Assembly (NCBI RefSeq): GCF_016862755.1
Contig: NZ_BONO01000017.1
Coordinates: 1-64,000, forward strand
Source of the DNA: Cellulomonas pakistanensis
Lineage (GTDB): Bacteria > Actinomycetota > Actinomycetes > Actinomycetales > Cellulomonadaceae
Reading direction: 5' to 3'
DNA: 64,000 bases
The notes under the pieces were generated by a model. It made no database searches. It worked only from the letters and a program-made list of their open reading frames with translations, and had not been told where the DNA came from. Positions 43,892 through 52,349 of this stretch are shown one piece after another. The stretch's first letter is position 1. Each line of letters opens with the position of its first letter. The position numbers and the translations under genes are program-made.

Positions 43892-44632
43892 TCAGGGGCG
43901 GCGGGTGCCGGGGAGCCGGCCGCGCGCCCGCCACGGCGCCTGCTCGGGCCAGTGCAGCACCACCGACCGCCAGCCGCGCGCGAGGCGCCGCACCATCCCG
44001 CCCGGCGAGCGCAGCGGCCGCGCGGAGATCGACACCGCGAGCCCGGCGTCGTACCGGACGGAGCCGGGCGGCAGGTGGAAGCTCAGGTCGAGGTCGTCGT
44101 GCACGTCGTCGTCGCGGTGCACGTCCCGGCGCGCTGCGCGCCACGCCGAGGCCCGGACGGCGCAGGCCGACCCGAACACCGGCGGCCCGCCGAGGGCAAG
44201 GCCGGCCAGCGCGAAGTACGGCCGCATGTACAGCACGTGCGCCAGCCAGGTGCCGACCGGGCCCAGCCGGAACCGCCCCGGGCCCGTGACAGCCGCGGCG
44301 CCGGGGTCGTCGGCGAGCAGCGCCTCGACCCGCGCGAGCCAGCCGGGCGGCAGCACCGTGTCGGCGTCCACCCGCGCGATCACGTCGCCGGTCGCGGCGT
44401 CGTAGCCGGCCGCAGCGGCGGGCCAGATGCCGAGCTCCGGCTCGTGCAGGACGCGCGCCCCCGCCGCGGCGGCGATCCGGGCCGTGCTGTCGCCGCTCGC
44501 GTTGTCCACGACGACGACCTCGTCCGGCAGGCGGGTCTGCGCCGCGAGCGAGGCGAGGCAGCGGGGCAGGCGCTCCTCCTCGTCCCGCGCGGGGACGACC
44601 ACGGAGATGCGCAGCGGCGGGCGGCCGGTCAC
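43892..44632 (-). CDS. Glycosyltransferase family 2
   Basis: 246 residues. GT-A fold start ISVVVPARDEEERLPRCLASLAAQTRLPDEVVVVDNASGDST, DxD-equivalent ARVDADTVLPPGWL, and DDVHDDLDLSFHL as the acceptor/base region. No transmembrane segments beyond one weak helix (~130-150). Likely transfers a sugar in wall or exopolysaccharide synthesis. The bases 44633-44869 hold only a -10-like TACGCT and a hairpin ahead of the DUF4334 gene. Confidence 0.88.
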   Translation of the reverse strand: MTGRPPLRISVVVPARDEEERLPRCLASLAAQTRLPDEVVVVDNASGDSTARIAAAAGARVLHEPELGIWPAAAAGYDAATGDVIARVDADTVLPPGWLARVEALLADDPGAAAVTGPGRFRLGPVGTWLAHVLYMRPYFALAGLALGGPPVFGSACAVRASAWRAARRDVHRDDDVHDDLDLSFHLPPGSVRYDAGLAVSISARPLRSPGGMVRRLARGWRSVVLHWPEQAPWRARGRLPGTRRP

Positions 44633-44869
44633 CGGCGGGCGCCTGTCGGGTCAGCGAGCACGCCCCATCCCCGCACGCGCGGCGCCCGGAGGCAAGCCGG
44701 ACGCGCGGGCGCTCGCCTACGCTGGGCCAGCGGCCGACCTGTCGGTGAGGGCTGGCACGGGTCGGGTTCTCGCGAGGGGGCCCGAGAAGGGCAGGGAGGA
44801 GACCCCGGCCAGACGCCGCACCACCTCGCCCGGCGGGCCGCGCGCGCGGCCGCCGGGCAGGCTGGGCGT

Positions 44870-45379
44870 GTGACCACGCCGACGGCCCACCCCGCCCTCG
44901 ACCGGTTCGACGCGCTGCCGCCGGTGCCGCCCGCCGACCTGCGGGGGCTGTGGCGCGGGACCGGCGTGCCGACCGGGCACCCGCTCGACGGGGTGCTGGA
45001 GCGGCTCGGCTGGTTCGGCAAGCGGTTCGACGACGACGAGCGCGTGCACCCGCTCGTGTTCCGCGGCCGCCGCGGGCTCGTGGCCGTGCACCCGGGGCTG
45101 GTGCCGCTCGGGCTCGTGCTCCGGGCCGGTCCGCTCCTGCGCACCGGTCCTGCTGCGGCGGCGTTCGCGGTCGCCCGGCCGCTCGCGTCGACCCGGCGGC
45201 CGCGGGCGCGGCTGCGCGAGGTCCGGTACCGCGGGGTGGTGTCCGCCGCGCTGGTCTACGACGACCTGCCGGTCGTCGACGCGTTCCGCGCGGTCGGCGA
45301 CGGCTCGGTGCTCGGTGCCATGGACGCGCGGGGGATGGCGCGGCCGTTCCTGTTCCGCCTGTCCCGCGTCCAGGGCTGA
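44870..45379 (+). CDS. GXWXG/DUF4334 domain protein
   Basis: 169 residues. N-terminal GXWXG domain (LRGLWRGTGVPTGHPLDGVLERLGWFGKRFDDDERVHPL) and C-terminal DUF4334 (LREVRYRGVVSAALVYDDLPVVDAFRAVGDGSVLGAMDARGM...PFLFRL). A family of small lipocalin-like proteins of unknown role in actinobacteria. GTG 44870; a very stable hairpin (44829-44857) ends 12 bases before it. Confidence 0.85.
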   Translation: MTTPTAHPALDRFDALPPVPPADLRGLWRGTGVPTGHPLDGVLERLGWFGKRFDDDERVHPLVFRGRRGLVAVHPGLVPLGLVLRAGPLLRTGPAAAAFAVARPLASTRRPRARLREVRYRGVVSAALVYDDLPVVDAFRAVGDGSVLGAMDARGMARPFLFRLSRVQG

Positions 45380-45460
45380 CCCGGCCGGGCTCGGACCCGC
45401 GGCGCTGCCGCGGACGGGCTCGAGCGGCTCCCGGAGGCTGGGTGCCCCCGGGGTGGGCTG

Positions 45461-45514
45461 GAGTGGAGCGTCCTGCCGAACACGCCCCGGCGTGTCGGGC
45501 AGGACGCTCCACTC
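45461..45514. repeat. Long near-perfect intergenic palindrome
   Basis: Two 26-base arms (45461-45486, 45489-45514) match with a single mismatch and a 2-base centre. It lies 80 bases after the DUF4334 gene and 144 before the acyltransferase gene. It could serve as a terminator or be a mobile-type palindromic element. The rest of 45380-45657 holds no gene. Confidence 0.8.
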
Positions 45515-45657
45515 AACGGAGGGGCGTAGTGCGGCGAACGGGCGAAATGCCCGCAAACCGGACACGCGGGGGTCTGGGAGCGGCTAGAACGGAGCGGCAG
45601 GCCGCGCGGCCGGTCGCCGGCCCCGGCGCCCGCACCGGCCCTCGACGCGGAGGTGCC

Positions 45658-46854
45658 ATGACCGTCCCCACGACCACCGGGTCGCGCGCGCCCGCCCCCG
45701 CTCCCGGGGCCGCGGGCGGCGGGCGCCTGCCGGCCCTCGACGGGTTGCGCGGCGTCGCCGCCCTGGTCGTGCTGGTGCACCACTCGCTGCTGCTCACGCC
45801 CGCGCTGATGGCCGCCCACGGCGACCCGTCCGCCCCCCGCAGCGCGCTCGTGCAGGCCGTGTCCGCGACGCCGCTGCACCTGCTCTGGGACGGCGAGGTC
45901 GCCGTGCAGGTGTTCTTCGTGCTCAGCGGGTTCGTGCTCACGGTGGCCGCGACGCGCGAGGGCCACCGGTGGGGCGCCTACTACCCGCAGCGGCTGCTCC
46001 GGCTCTACGTGCCGGTGTGGGCGGCGGTGGTCCTGGCCGTCGCGCTGCGGCTCGCGGTGCCGACCGGCGACACCGCGGGGCTCAGCCCCTGGTTGACCTA
46101 CCACGGCGACCTCGGCCGGGCGGGGGTGCTCGGCGACCTGCTGCTGCTCGTCGGCCCGGCGGGGTCGACGATGACGGCGCTGTGGTCCCTGCGCTGGGAG
46201 GTGCTGTTCTCCCTGCTGCTGCCCGTGTTCGTGCTCGCCGCGACGCGGCTCCGGCACTGGGCGCCGCTGGTCCTCGGGGCGCTCGCGGCCACCGCGTGGC
46301 TCGGCGCGGTCGCCGGGCCCGTCGAGGCGCCGTACGCGCTCGGCGCGCTCTACCAGCTGCCGCTGTTCGCGCTCGGCTGCGTGCTCGCGGTCGGCCGCGA
46401 CCGGGTCGGTGCGGTCGCGGCGCGGTGGGGCGCACCGGCCTGGGCCGCCGTCCTGCTCGCGGCGGTCCTGCTGACCACGAGCTACTGGCTGCTCGACCTC
46501 GGCGGGCTGCGCGCCGACCTGCCCGGTGGCGTGGTCGCGCTCACCCGGGTGCTGCAGGCCGCGGGCGCGGGCCTGCTGGTCGCCGCCGCGCTCGGCCCGC
46601 TCGGTCGGCCGCTGCGGCACCCCGCGGTGCGCTGGCTCGGGAGCCGGTCGTTCAGCCTGTACCTCGTGCACGAGCCGGTCGTCGTGGCGGTCGGCTACCT
46701 GACCGGGTGGACGACGCCCGCGGTGCTCCTGCTGACGGTGCCGGCGTCCCTGCTGCTCGCCGAGGGGTTCTTCCGCGCGGTCGAGCGACCGTCGCACCGG
46801 CTGGCGCGCGCGGTGGGGGCGCGGCTGTCCCGGCGCGGGGCGCCGGTCGGCTGA
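45658..46854 (+). CDS. Acyltransferase family 3 membrane protein
   Basis: 398 residues, about ten helices. Family signatures: LPALDGLRGVAALVVLVHHSLL with the conserved Arg and His, and VAVQVFFVLSGFVLTVAA; RSFSLYLVHEPVVVAVGY near the C-terminus. Moves acyl groups across or at the membrane, commonly O-acetylating polysaccharide or wall polymers. ATG 45658 follows CGGAGGTGCC. Converges with the PadR-linked membrane protein (4-base gap). Confidence 0.9.
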   Translation: MTVPTTTGSRAPAPAPGAAGGGRLPALDGLRGVAALVVLVHHSLLLTPALMAAHGDPSAPRSALVQAVSATPLHLLWDGEVAVQVFFVLSGFVLTVAATREGHRWGAYYPQRLLRLYVPVWAAVVLAVALRLAVPTGDTAGLSPWLTYHGDLGRAGVLGDLLLLVGPAGSTMTALWSLRWEVLFSLLLPVFVLAATRLRHWAPLVLGALAATAWLGAVAGPVEAPYALGALYQLPLFALGCVLAVGRDRVGAVAARWGAPAWAAVLLAAVLLTTSYWLLDLGGLRADLPGGVVALTRVLQAAGAGLLVAAALGPLGRPLRHPAVRWLGSRSFSLYLVHEPVVVAVGYLTGWTTPAVLLLTVPASLLLAEGFFRAVERPSHRLARAVGARLSRRGAPVG

Positions 46855-46858
46855 CCGG

Positions 46859-48022
46859 TCAACCCCGTCCCGCGAGGTCGGTGCCCGCGGTCGGGACCGG
46901 ATCCCCGGGCCGCGGCACGACCGCGCCGACCGGCAGCCAGCTCGCGGCGGGCAGGTGCCCGTCGACCGGTGCGTCGCCGCGGTCGCCCTGCTCGCGGAGC
47001 GCGCGGACGAGGTCGATGCCGGCCAGCGCCGCGGTCCCACCCGTCCCGAGCGCCCGGCGTGCGGCGGCCAGCACCGGGAGCGCGGCGGCGGCGACCGCGG
47101 CGACCGGGCCGGCGAGCGCGGCGGCGAGCGACGGCTGCGCGGCCGCGAGCAGCGCGCAGCAGGCCACGAGCGCCGCCAGACGGGTCCGGCCGACCGGCCC
47201 GAGCGGCACCAGCCAGCGGTAGGGCTGGGCCATCGGCTGCCACGCGCGCAGCCGGGCGGGCACGGTACGCCGGGCGAGCGCGACCCCCACCGCCGCGCCG
47301 AGCACGGCCAGGCCGGTCGCCCCCGCGCGGGCGGCGAGGTCCACGGGGACGGAGGTGATCCCGACCTCGGCGACATCGACGACCGCCGTGACGCGACGGG
47401 GTGCCAGCGCGAGGACGACCGCGCACGCGCCGAGCGTCACGAGCGCGACCAGCCGTGCGGCGGCCAGCCAGGACCGGGCCTCGATGCGGGGGCGCGCCAC
47501 GCGCCCCGGGATGAGGCCGCTCGGCGTCACGACCTCGCCGGGCTGCACGACGAGCTGGCGCGCGACGGTGCGCGTCGTCCACTGCCGCCCGTACAGGGCG
47601 ATCATGCCGAGCATCGTCGGTGCGAAGACGGGCAGGGCGTCGGACGGGAACGCGTTGCCGTCCAGCGCGCCCAGGACCACGACCACGACCAGCACGGGGG
47701 ACGTCCGCAGCAGCTGCCGCGCGGTGTACCAGGGCCCGTCGAGGTCGTCGCGCACCCAGTCGCGGTACCGCGGGTCCAGGCGGAGCTCGAGCAGGACGTA
47801 GCCGAGATAGGCGAGCAGCGGCGGGTGCTCGCGCCACCGCGTCGCCCAGCCTGCACGGACCAGCCCGAGCCCGGAGCGCAGGTCGAGCCGCCGCGCGCCC
47901 GGCTCGGCGAGATCGGCGAGCACCGCGGTGATCTCGCCCGCGCGCGCCGCGCGCCACCGCCGCGGGTAGGCGCGCAGCCACCGGTCGACGGAGCGCGCGA
48001 AGGCCGGGTCGACGCCGCCCAT
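46859..48022 (-). CDS. PadR-linked multi-pass membrane protein
   Basis: 387 residues. The N-terminal ~70 residues are soluble (RWLRAYPRRWRAARAGEITAVLADLAEPGARRLDLRSGLGLVRAGWATRWREHPP), the pattern of membrane proteins encoded next to PadR regulators. Six to eight hydrophobic helices follow (~110-330). Its ATG overlaps the PadR stop by one base. Probably a membrane stress or permease-like component switched by PadR; no substrate can be named. Confidence 0.75.
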   Translation of the reverse strand: MGGVDPAFARSVDRWLRAYPRRWRAARAGEITAVLADLAEPGARRLDLRSGLGLVRAGWATRWREHPPLLAYLGYVLLELRLDPRYRDWVRDDLDGPWYTARQLLRTSPVLVVVVVLGALDGNAFPSDALPVFAPTMLGMIALYGRQWTTRTVARQLVVQPGEVVTPSGLIPGRVARPRIEARSWLAAARLVALVTLGACAVVLALAPRRVTAVVDVAEVGITSVPVDLAARAGATGLAVLGAAVGVALARRTVPARLRAWQPMAQPYRWLVPLGPVGRTRLAALVACCALLAAAQPSLAAALAGPVAAVAAAALPVLAAARRALGTGGTAALAGIDLVRALREQGDRGDAPVDGHLPAASWLPVGAVVPRPGDPVPTAGTDLAGRG

Positions 48023-48357
48023 CAGGCGATCCCCGGCCGCGGGACGCCGCCCAGCAGGCGGTCGGCGCGGCGGGCCAGCGCGGCGAGGCGGGCGGTCTCC
48101 GCCGTCAGGGCGTCGTGCCCGGTGGGGGTCAGCCGGTAGTAGCGGCGCAGCCGCCCGTCGACGACCACCTCGCCGGACCCCTCGGCGTAGCCCGCGGACA
48201 CGAGCCGGTCGAGGATCCCGTACAGGGTGCCGGCCCCGAGCCGCACGGCGCCCCCGGAGAGCGCGCGCACCTCCTGGACGACGCCGTAGCCGTGCCGGGG
48301 TTCGTCCGCGAGGGCGAGCAGCACCAGGTACGCCTGCTCGGTGAGTCGCATCGCCAC
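48022..48357 (-). CDS. PadR-family transcriptional regulator
   Basis: 111 residues. PadR winged helix: RLTEQAYLVLLALADEPRHGYGVVQEVRALSGGAVRLGAGTLYGILDRLVSAGYAEG, then a C-terminal dimer helix. GTG 48357 was chosen over ATG 48351 because an AT-rich -10 (TATATA) ends about 6 bases upstream, indicating a leaderless message. Regulates itself and the coupled membrane protein gene. Confidence 0.9.
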   Translation of the reverse strand: MAMRLTEQAYLVLLALADEPRHGYGVVQEVRALSGGAVRLGAGTLYGILDRLVSAGYAEGSGEVVVDGRLRRYYRLTPTGHDALTAETARLAALARRADRLLGGVPRPGIA

Positions 48358-48360
48358 GAA

Positions 48361-48372
48361 CGATATATATCG
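48361..48372. promoter_or_regulatory. PadR operator/-10 palindrome
   Basis: CGATATATATCG is a perfect 12-bp palindrome and the most AT-rich spot in this region. It coincides with the -10 of the padR message, so PadR dimer binding there would give autorepression. Confidence 0.6.
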
Positions 48373-48419
48373 GCGGCCGACCTATCAGCGCAAGGGTGGG
48401 TGGCAGCGAGTGCGCAGGG

Positions 48420-48484
48420 CGTCGACTGTCCACGAACCCGGACGGTTCGTCCCGGTTCGTCCCCGGGTTTCTGGGCACTCGACG
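48420..48484. repeat. Long imperfect intergenic palindrome with internal direct repeat
   Basis: Arms 48420-48441 and 48463-48484 (22 bases) match at 18 positions. The 21-base loop consists of CGGTTCGTCC twice in tandem (48443-48452, 48453-48462). It lies between divergent padR and a small gene. Confidence 0.75.
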
Positions 48485-48603
48485 CGACGGCGCCCGGGTG
48501 AACCGCGGATCGCACAGCGAGTTCCCACCTGGCGGTCGCCCGGCGTTCACCTGGTGCGGCCAGACTCGGCCCGGAAGCGGTCGCGCGAGAGGGGCTGGCG
48601 AGG

Positions 48604-48873
48604 ATGCAGGCGGTCAGGGACGTGGGCACGCGGTACTCGTGGGTCCAGGTGGAGCACCCGGTGTACGTCGTCGACTACCACGCGTCCGCGGGGCAGCCGG
48701 GCGAGCGCTGGCGGCTGGTCGACGTGGCGGACGTGCTCGAGGTGCTCGAGTGGGTCGCCCGGCACCAGCGGGGCCGCTCCGTCGCGGTGAGCCTGGAGGT
48801 CGAGGACGCGGGCGGGTTCTCGCTCGTGCAGCTCACGCCGGCCGAGGGGCTGCGCCAGGTCGCGGGCTGGTGA
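48604..48873 (+). CDS. Small conserved-looking protein, unknown function
   Basis: 89 residues: soluble, mixed alpha/beta, VQVEHPVYVVDYHASAGQPGERWRLVDVADVLEVLEWVARHQRGRSVAVSLEVED. No motif I recognise. ATG 48604 with GGCGAGG directly before it. It converges with the frame-broken gene at 48886. Confidence 0.6.
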   Translation: MQAVRDVGTRYSWVQVEHPVYVVDYHASAGQPGERWRLVDVADVLEVLEWVARHQRGRSVAVSLEVEDAGGFSLVQLTPAEGLRQVAGW

Positions 48874-48885
48874 CCCGCCGGGTCG

Positions 48886-49559
48886 TCACGACCCGAACGC
48901 CGCGAGCACCGACGGGCCGAGAGCGGCCGCGAGCAGGAACGCCCAGCCGCCCGTGAGCCCGCGCGCGGGCCGCGCCACCTCGGAGCGGCCGACCAGCGGC
49001 GTCGGCTCCAGCAGCAGGAACACACGGCGGCCGGCCAGGCGGCGGACATCAGCCAGAACCAGGCCCAGCGCGTCGCCAGGCGCGGGTAGGTGCCGCCGGT
49101 GAGCAGCACGAGCATCGCCACCAGCACGCCGAGCGCCAGCACGACGACCCAGGGCGGACTCGACTGCGGGGTCAGCCGGTCCACCCGGGTGACCCGGACG
49201 TCGCGGGGCGATCGCTCGGCCGCCGCGAGGACGCGCCGGCCCTCGTCGAGCGGGGCGCCCGGCGCGGACGGGTCGAGCTGGTAGGTCGTCCAGCCGCCGC
49301 GGCCGTCGGTGGTCCACTCCACCCGCATCGTGCCGGCCGCCTCGCCGCGCGGCCGCTCGATCGTCAGGGTCGCGACCTCGCCGGCGTCGAGGGCGGCGAC
49401 GAGCTCGTCCAGCGACCGCTCCTCCGGCTGCTGCGCGGCGTGGACGCCGAGGAGCGCGAGCACGAGGACCAGGACCGCCCGCAGCACCTCGGCCGTCCTG
49501 GTGTCGCGGGGGACGAGCTGCCCCGGCGCCGGGGGCAGGGTCGGCGGTCGGGCGGTCAC
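48886..49559 (-). pseudogene. Membrane protein gene with one frameshift
   Basis: Read from GTG 49559, the protein has an N-terminal helix (VLRAVLVLVLALLGVHA), an extracytoplasmic domain (~35-125) and a second helix (PPWVVVLALGVLVAMLVLLTGG). Around base 49020-49035 it leaves frame; the continuation (VFLLLEPTPLVGRS...GGWAFLLAAALGPSVLAAFGS) lies in the frame that ends at 48886. One base appears to be missing in GGCCGGCCGCCGTGTG. It may be a real pseudogene or a sequencing error. A -10 TAGCGT lies 7 bases before the GTG. Family unknown. Confidence 0.6.
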
Positions 49560-49653
49560 GCCCTCGACGCTAGGGGCCCCGGCGGTCGCCGGGGTCGGTT
49601 CCGCGAGGGAGAACGGCGTGACGGCGGGTTCGCGCCCCGGGGTCGCCGACGGG

Positions 49654-50499
49654 TCAGACCAGCCCGACGCGCGCGAACCCCTCGACGAGGCCCTCGACCT
49701 GCGGCCCGGCCACCACGAGGTCGGCGACGGCCAGCACCCGCGGGTCGGCCCCCTCGATCGCGACGCCCAGCCCGGCGTGCTCCAGCATCTCCAGGTCGTT
49801 GAGCCCGTCGCCGAACGCGATGACGTCCTCCCGCGCGACGCCGAGGTGCGTCGTGACGGCCTCGATGCCGAGCGCCTTGTGCACGCCGACCAGGTAGATC
49901 TCGCCGGCGGCGTCCCCCATCGCGGCGATCGAGCTGGGCAGGATGCCGAGGTCGTCCCCGAGCTCGACGGTGAGCTCCTGCCACGGGACGCGGGCGCCGA
50001 AGTAGGTGATCTTGGCGAACGAGCACGCCGTCAGGTCGTCCGGGGTCTCCAGCGCCCGCAGGATCTCCAGCGGGCTGGCGGCGCCGTCCGTGCTGCCGTC
50101 GGCGCGGCCGAAGTGCCCGCCCAGCAGCTCGTCCAGCCGCCGGTCGACCCCGGGGCGGCCGTAGAGCGCGTCCGGTGCCTCCAGCAGGTACGCGGCGTCG
50201 TGGCGGTCGAGCGCGTCGATCGCCCGGGCCGCCAGGTCGGCGGGGAACCGCTGGTCCCGCAGCACGACGCCGTCGACCTCGACGTACCCGCCGGCGGACG
50301 CCACGATGCCGTCGAACCCCGCGGCGCGGATGTGGTCCGGCAGCATCGCCTTCGGTCGCCCGGTGCACAGCAGGACGTGGTGCCCGCGGGCCCGCGCCGC
50401 GCGGACCACCCGCTCGTGGCCCGCCGGGACGTCGCCGTGGTGGGCGTAGGTGCCGTCGACGTCGAGGAACACGTACTTCGCGGGGGACGCAGCAGTCAC
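49654..50499 (-). CDS. HAD-superfamily phosphatase, Cof type
   Basis: 281 residues. Motif I FLDVDGTYAHHG (nucleophile Asp, acid/base Asp), motif II LLCTGRP, motif III Lys in GVHKALGIE, motif IV AFGDGLNDLEMLEHAGLGVAI, with a C2B cap between motifs II and III. Such proteins dephosphorylate sugar phosphates or flavin/PLP-type substrates. GTG 50499 follows GAGGA by 7 bases. Divergent from the TetR gene. Confidence 0.92.
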   Translation of the reverse strand: MTAASPAKYVFLDVDGTYAHHGDVPAGHERVVRAARARGHHVLLCTGRPKAMLPDHIRAAGFDGIVASAGGYVEVDGVVLRDQRFPADLAARAIDALDRHDAAYLLEAPDALYGRPGVDRRLDELLGGHFGRADGSTDGAASPLEILRALETPDDLTACSFAKITYFGARVPWQELTVELGDDLGILPSSIAAMGDAAGEIYLVGVHKALGIEAVTTHLGVAREDVIAFGDGLNDLEMLEHAGLGVAIEGADPRVLAVADLVVAGPQVEGLVEGFARVGLV

Positions 50500-50570
50500 C
50501 CGGTCATCCTCTCGCACGGCGGGAGCCTATGCAGTGGAGGTTCTGGCCTAAAGGTTGTAGGTTTGGCCTC

Positions 50571-51158
50571 GTGAGCCGCGCCGGACTGACCCCCGCCCGC
50601 GTCGTCGCCGACGCCGCGGCGCTCGCCGACGAGGCCGGCTTCGACGCCCTCACGCTGTCCGCCGTCGCCCGCCGGCTGGGGGTGCAGACCGCCAGCCTGT
50701 ACGCGCACGTCCGGGACCGCGCCGCCCTGCTCGACGGTGTCACCGCCCTCGCGATGGGGGAGGTGGCCGCGCGGATCGCCACCGGCCTGGCCGGGCGCTC
50801 GGGCCGGGACGCCCTGCGCGGGTACGCCGACGCGTTCCGCGACTACGCCCGCGAGCACCCGGGCCGGTGGGCCGCCCTGCAGCGCCGGGCCGGGCCCGCC
50901 GCCGTGGCCGCGCCGTCCGCGGTCGACGTCGTCGCGCTCACCGACGCCCTGCTCCGCGGGTACGCGATCCCGCCCGACCAGCGGGTGCACGTCATCCGGC
51001 TGCTCGGCAGCACCATCAACGGCTTCGTCCAGCTCGAGCGCATCGGCAGCTTCGACCACAGCGCGCCCGCACCGGCGGACTCGTGGGACCGCGCCGTCGA
51101 CGCGCTCGACGCCCTGCTGCGGGCCTGGCCCGCTCCCGACCCCGAGGACCCCGCATGA
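50571..51158 (+). CDS. TetR-family regulator
   Basis: 195 residues. HTH: ARVVADAAALADEAGFDALTLSAVARRLGVQTASLYAHVRDRAALLDGVTALA. The C-terminal domain is of the TetR_C_33/WHG type (GRWAALQRRAGP...LLGSTINGFVQLERIGSF). A leaderless start is likely: TAGGTT (50558-50563), 7 bases, GTG 50571. The imperfect palindrome GGCCTAAA...TTTGGCC (about 50546-50568) over the -10 is a good self-operator candidate. Overlaps the SGNH hydrolase start (ATGA), its probable target. Confidence 0.9.
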   Translation: MSRAGLTPARVVADAAALADEAGFDALTLSAVARRLGVQTASLYAHVRDRAALLDGVTALAMGEVAARIATGLAGRSGRDALRGYADAFRDYAREHPGRWAALQRRAGPAAVAAPSAVDVVALTDALLRGYAIPPDQRVHVIRLLGSTINGFVQLERIGSFDHSAPAPADSWDRAVDALDALLRAWPAPDPEDPA

Positions 51159-52318
51159 TCGACGTCCCGACCCCCGACCTGGCCGCCCTCGTCCGCGGCC
51201 CCGCCGAGCTCGAGCGCACCCCGCGCGGGCTCCGGCCGCACCGCCTGCCCGCGTGGGTGCGCCACCAGCTCCCCGACGGTCAGCTGCTCGCCGTGGAGGC
51301 GCAGCCGTCCGGCGTCCGCGTGGCGTTCGCGACCACCGCCACCGCCGTCGACCTCGTCCTGCACCCGACGCGCCTCGCCTACCGCCAGGTCGACCGTCCC
51401 CGTGGCGCCGTCGACCTGGTCGTGGACGGCGCCGTGCTCGCGAGCGGCGCCCTGGCCGGCGGCGACGCGTACGTCACCGACCTGGCCACGGGTGCGACCG
51501 CGCTCGAGCCCGGCGAGCCGCACACGGCGACGTTCGCGGGCCTGCCGGCGGGGGAGAAGGTGGTCGAGCTCTGGCTCCCGCACCAGGAGTCGATCGAGCT
51601 CGTCGCCCTGCGCGCCGACGCCCCGGTACGACCCGTCGCCGACGACCGACCGGTGTGGGTGCACCACGGCTCCTCGATCAGCCACGGCTCCAACGCCGCG
51701 ACGCCGACGGGGACCTGGCCCGCGGTCGCCGCCCGGCTCGGCGGCGTCGACCTGCGGAACCTCGGCCTCGGCGGCAGCGCGCTGGTCGACCCGGCGACGG
51801 CGCGCGTCATCCGGGACGCCCCGGCCGACCTCATCAGCGTCAAGCTCGGCATCAACGTGGTGAACCTCGACGGCATGCGCCTGCGGACGTTCCTCGCGGC
51901 GGTGCACGGGTTCCTCGACACCATCCGCGACGGGCACCCGGACACGCCGCTGGTGCTGATGACGCCGATCTTCTGCGGGATCCACGAGGACGCGCCCGGC
52001 CCCGGCGCGTTCGACCCGGCGGCGCTCGCGGACGGCGTCGTCCGGTTCACCGCGAACGCGGGCGGCGACCTGTCGACCGGGCGGCTGACCCTGCGCGTCG
52101 TCCGGGACGCGCTGGCGACCGTCGCCGAGCGCCGCGCCGACGACCCGCACCTGCACCTGCTCGACGGCCTGTCGCTGTACGGGCCCGGCGACGCCGACGC
52201 GCACCCGCTGCCCGACGCGCTGCACCCGGACGCGGCGACGCACCGGCTGATCGGCGAGCGGTTCGCGGCGGCGGCGTTCGGGGCGGGTGGGGCGTTCGCG
52301 AGCGCCGGGGCGCGCTGA
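51155..52318 (+). CDS. SGNH/GDSL-type hydrolase
   Basis: 387 residues, no signal peptide. An N-terminal beta domain (~1-165) precedes an SGNH domain: block I VHHGSSISHGSNA with the nucleophile Ser, block II NLGLGGSAL, block III KLGINVV, block V DALHPDAATHRLIGERF with the Asp/His pair. An esterase or deacetylase acting on an acylated carbohydrate or small ester is likely; it resembles the two-domain GDSL proteins of actinobacteria. Co-transcribed with TetR. Confidence 0.88.
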   Translation: MIDVPTPDLAALVRGPAELERTPRGLRPHRLPAWVRHQLPDGQLLAVEAQPSGVRVAFATTATAVDLVLHPTRLAYRQVDRPRGAVDLVVDGAVLASGALAGGDAYVTDLATGATALEPGEPHTATFAGLPAGEKVVELWLPHQESIELVALRADAPVRPVADDRPVWVHHGSSISHGSNAATPTGTWPAVAARLGGVDLRNLGLGGSALVDPATARVIRDAPADLISVKLGINVVNLDGMRLRTFLAAVHGFLDTIRDGHPDTPLVLMTPIFCGIHEDAPGPGAFDPAALADGVVRFTANAGGDLSTGRLTLRVVRDALATVAERRADDPHLHLLDGLSLYGPGDADAHPLPDALHPDAATHRLIGERFAAAAFGAGGAFASAGAR

Positions 52319-52349
52319 GCGGTCGGCTGCCCGCGTCCGGTGCGATCGG

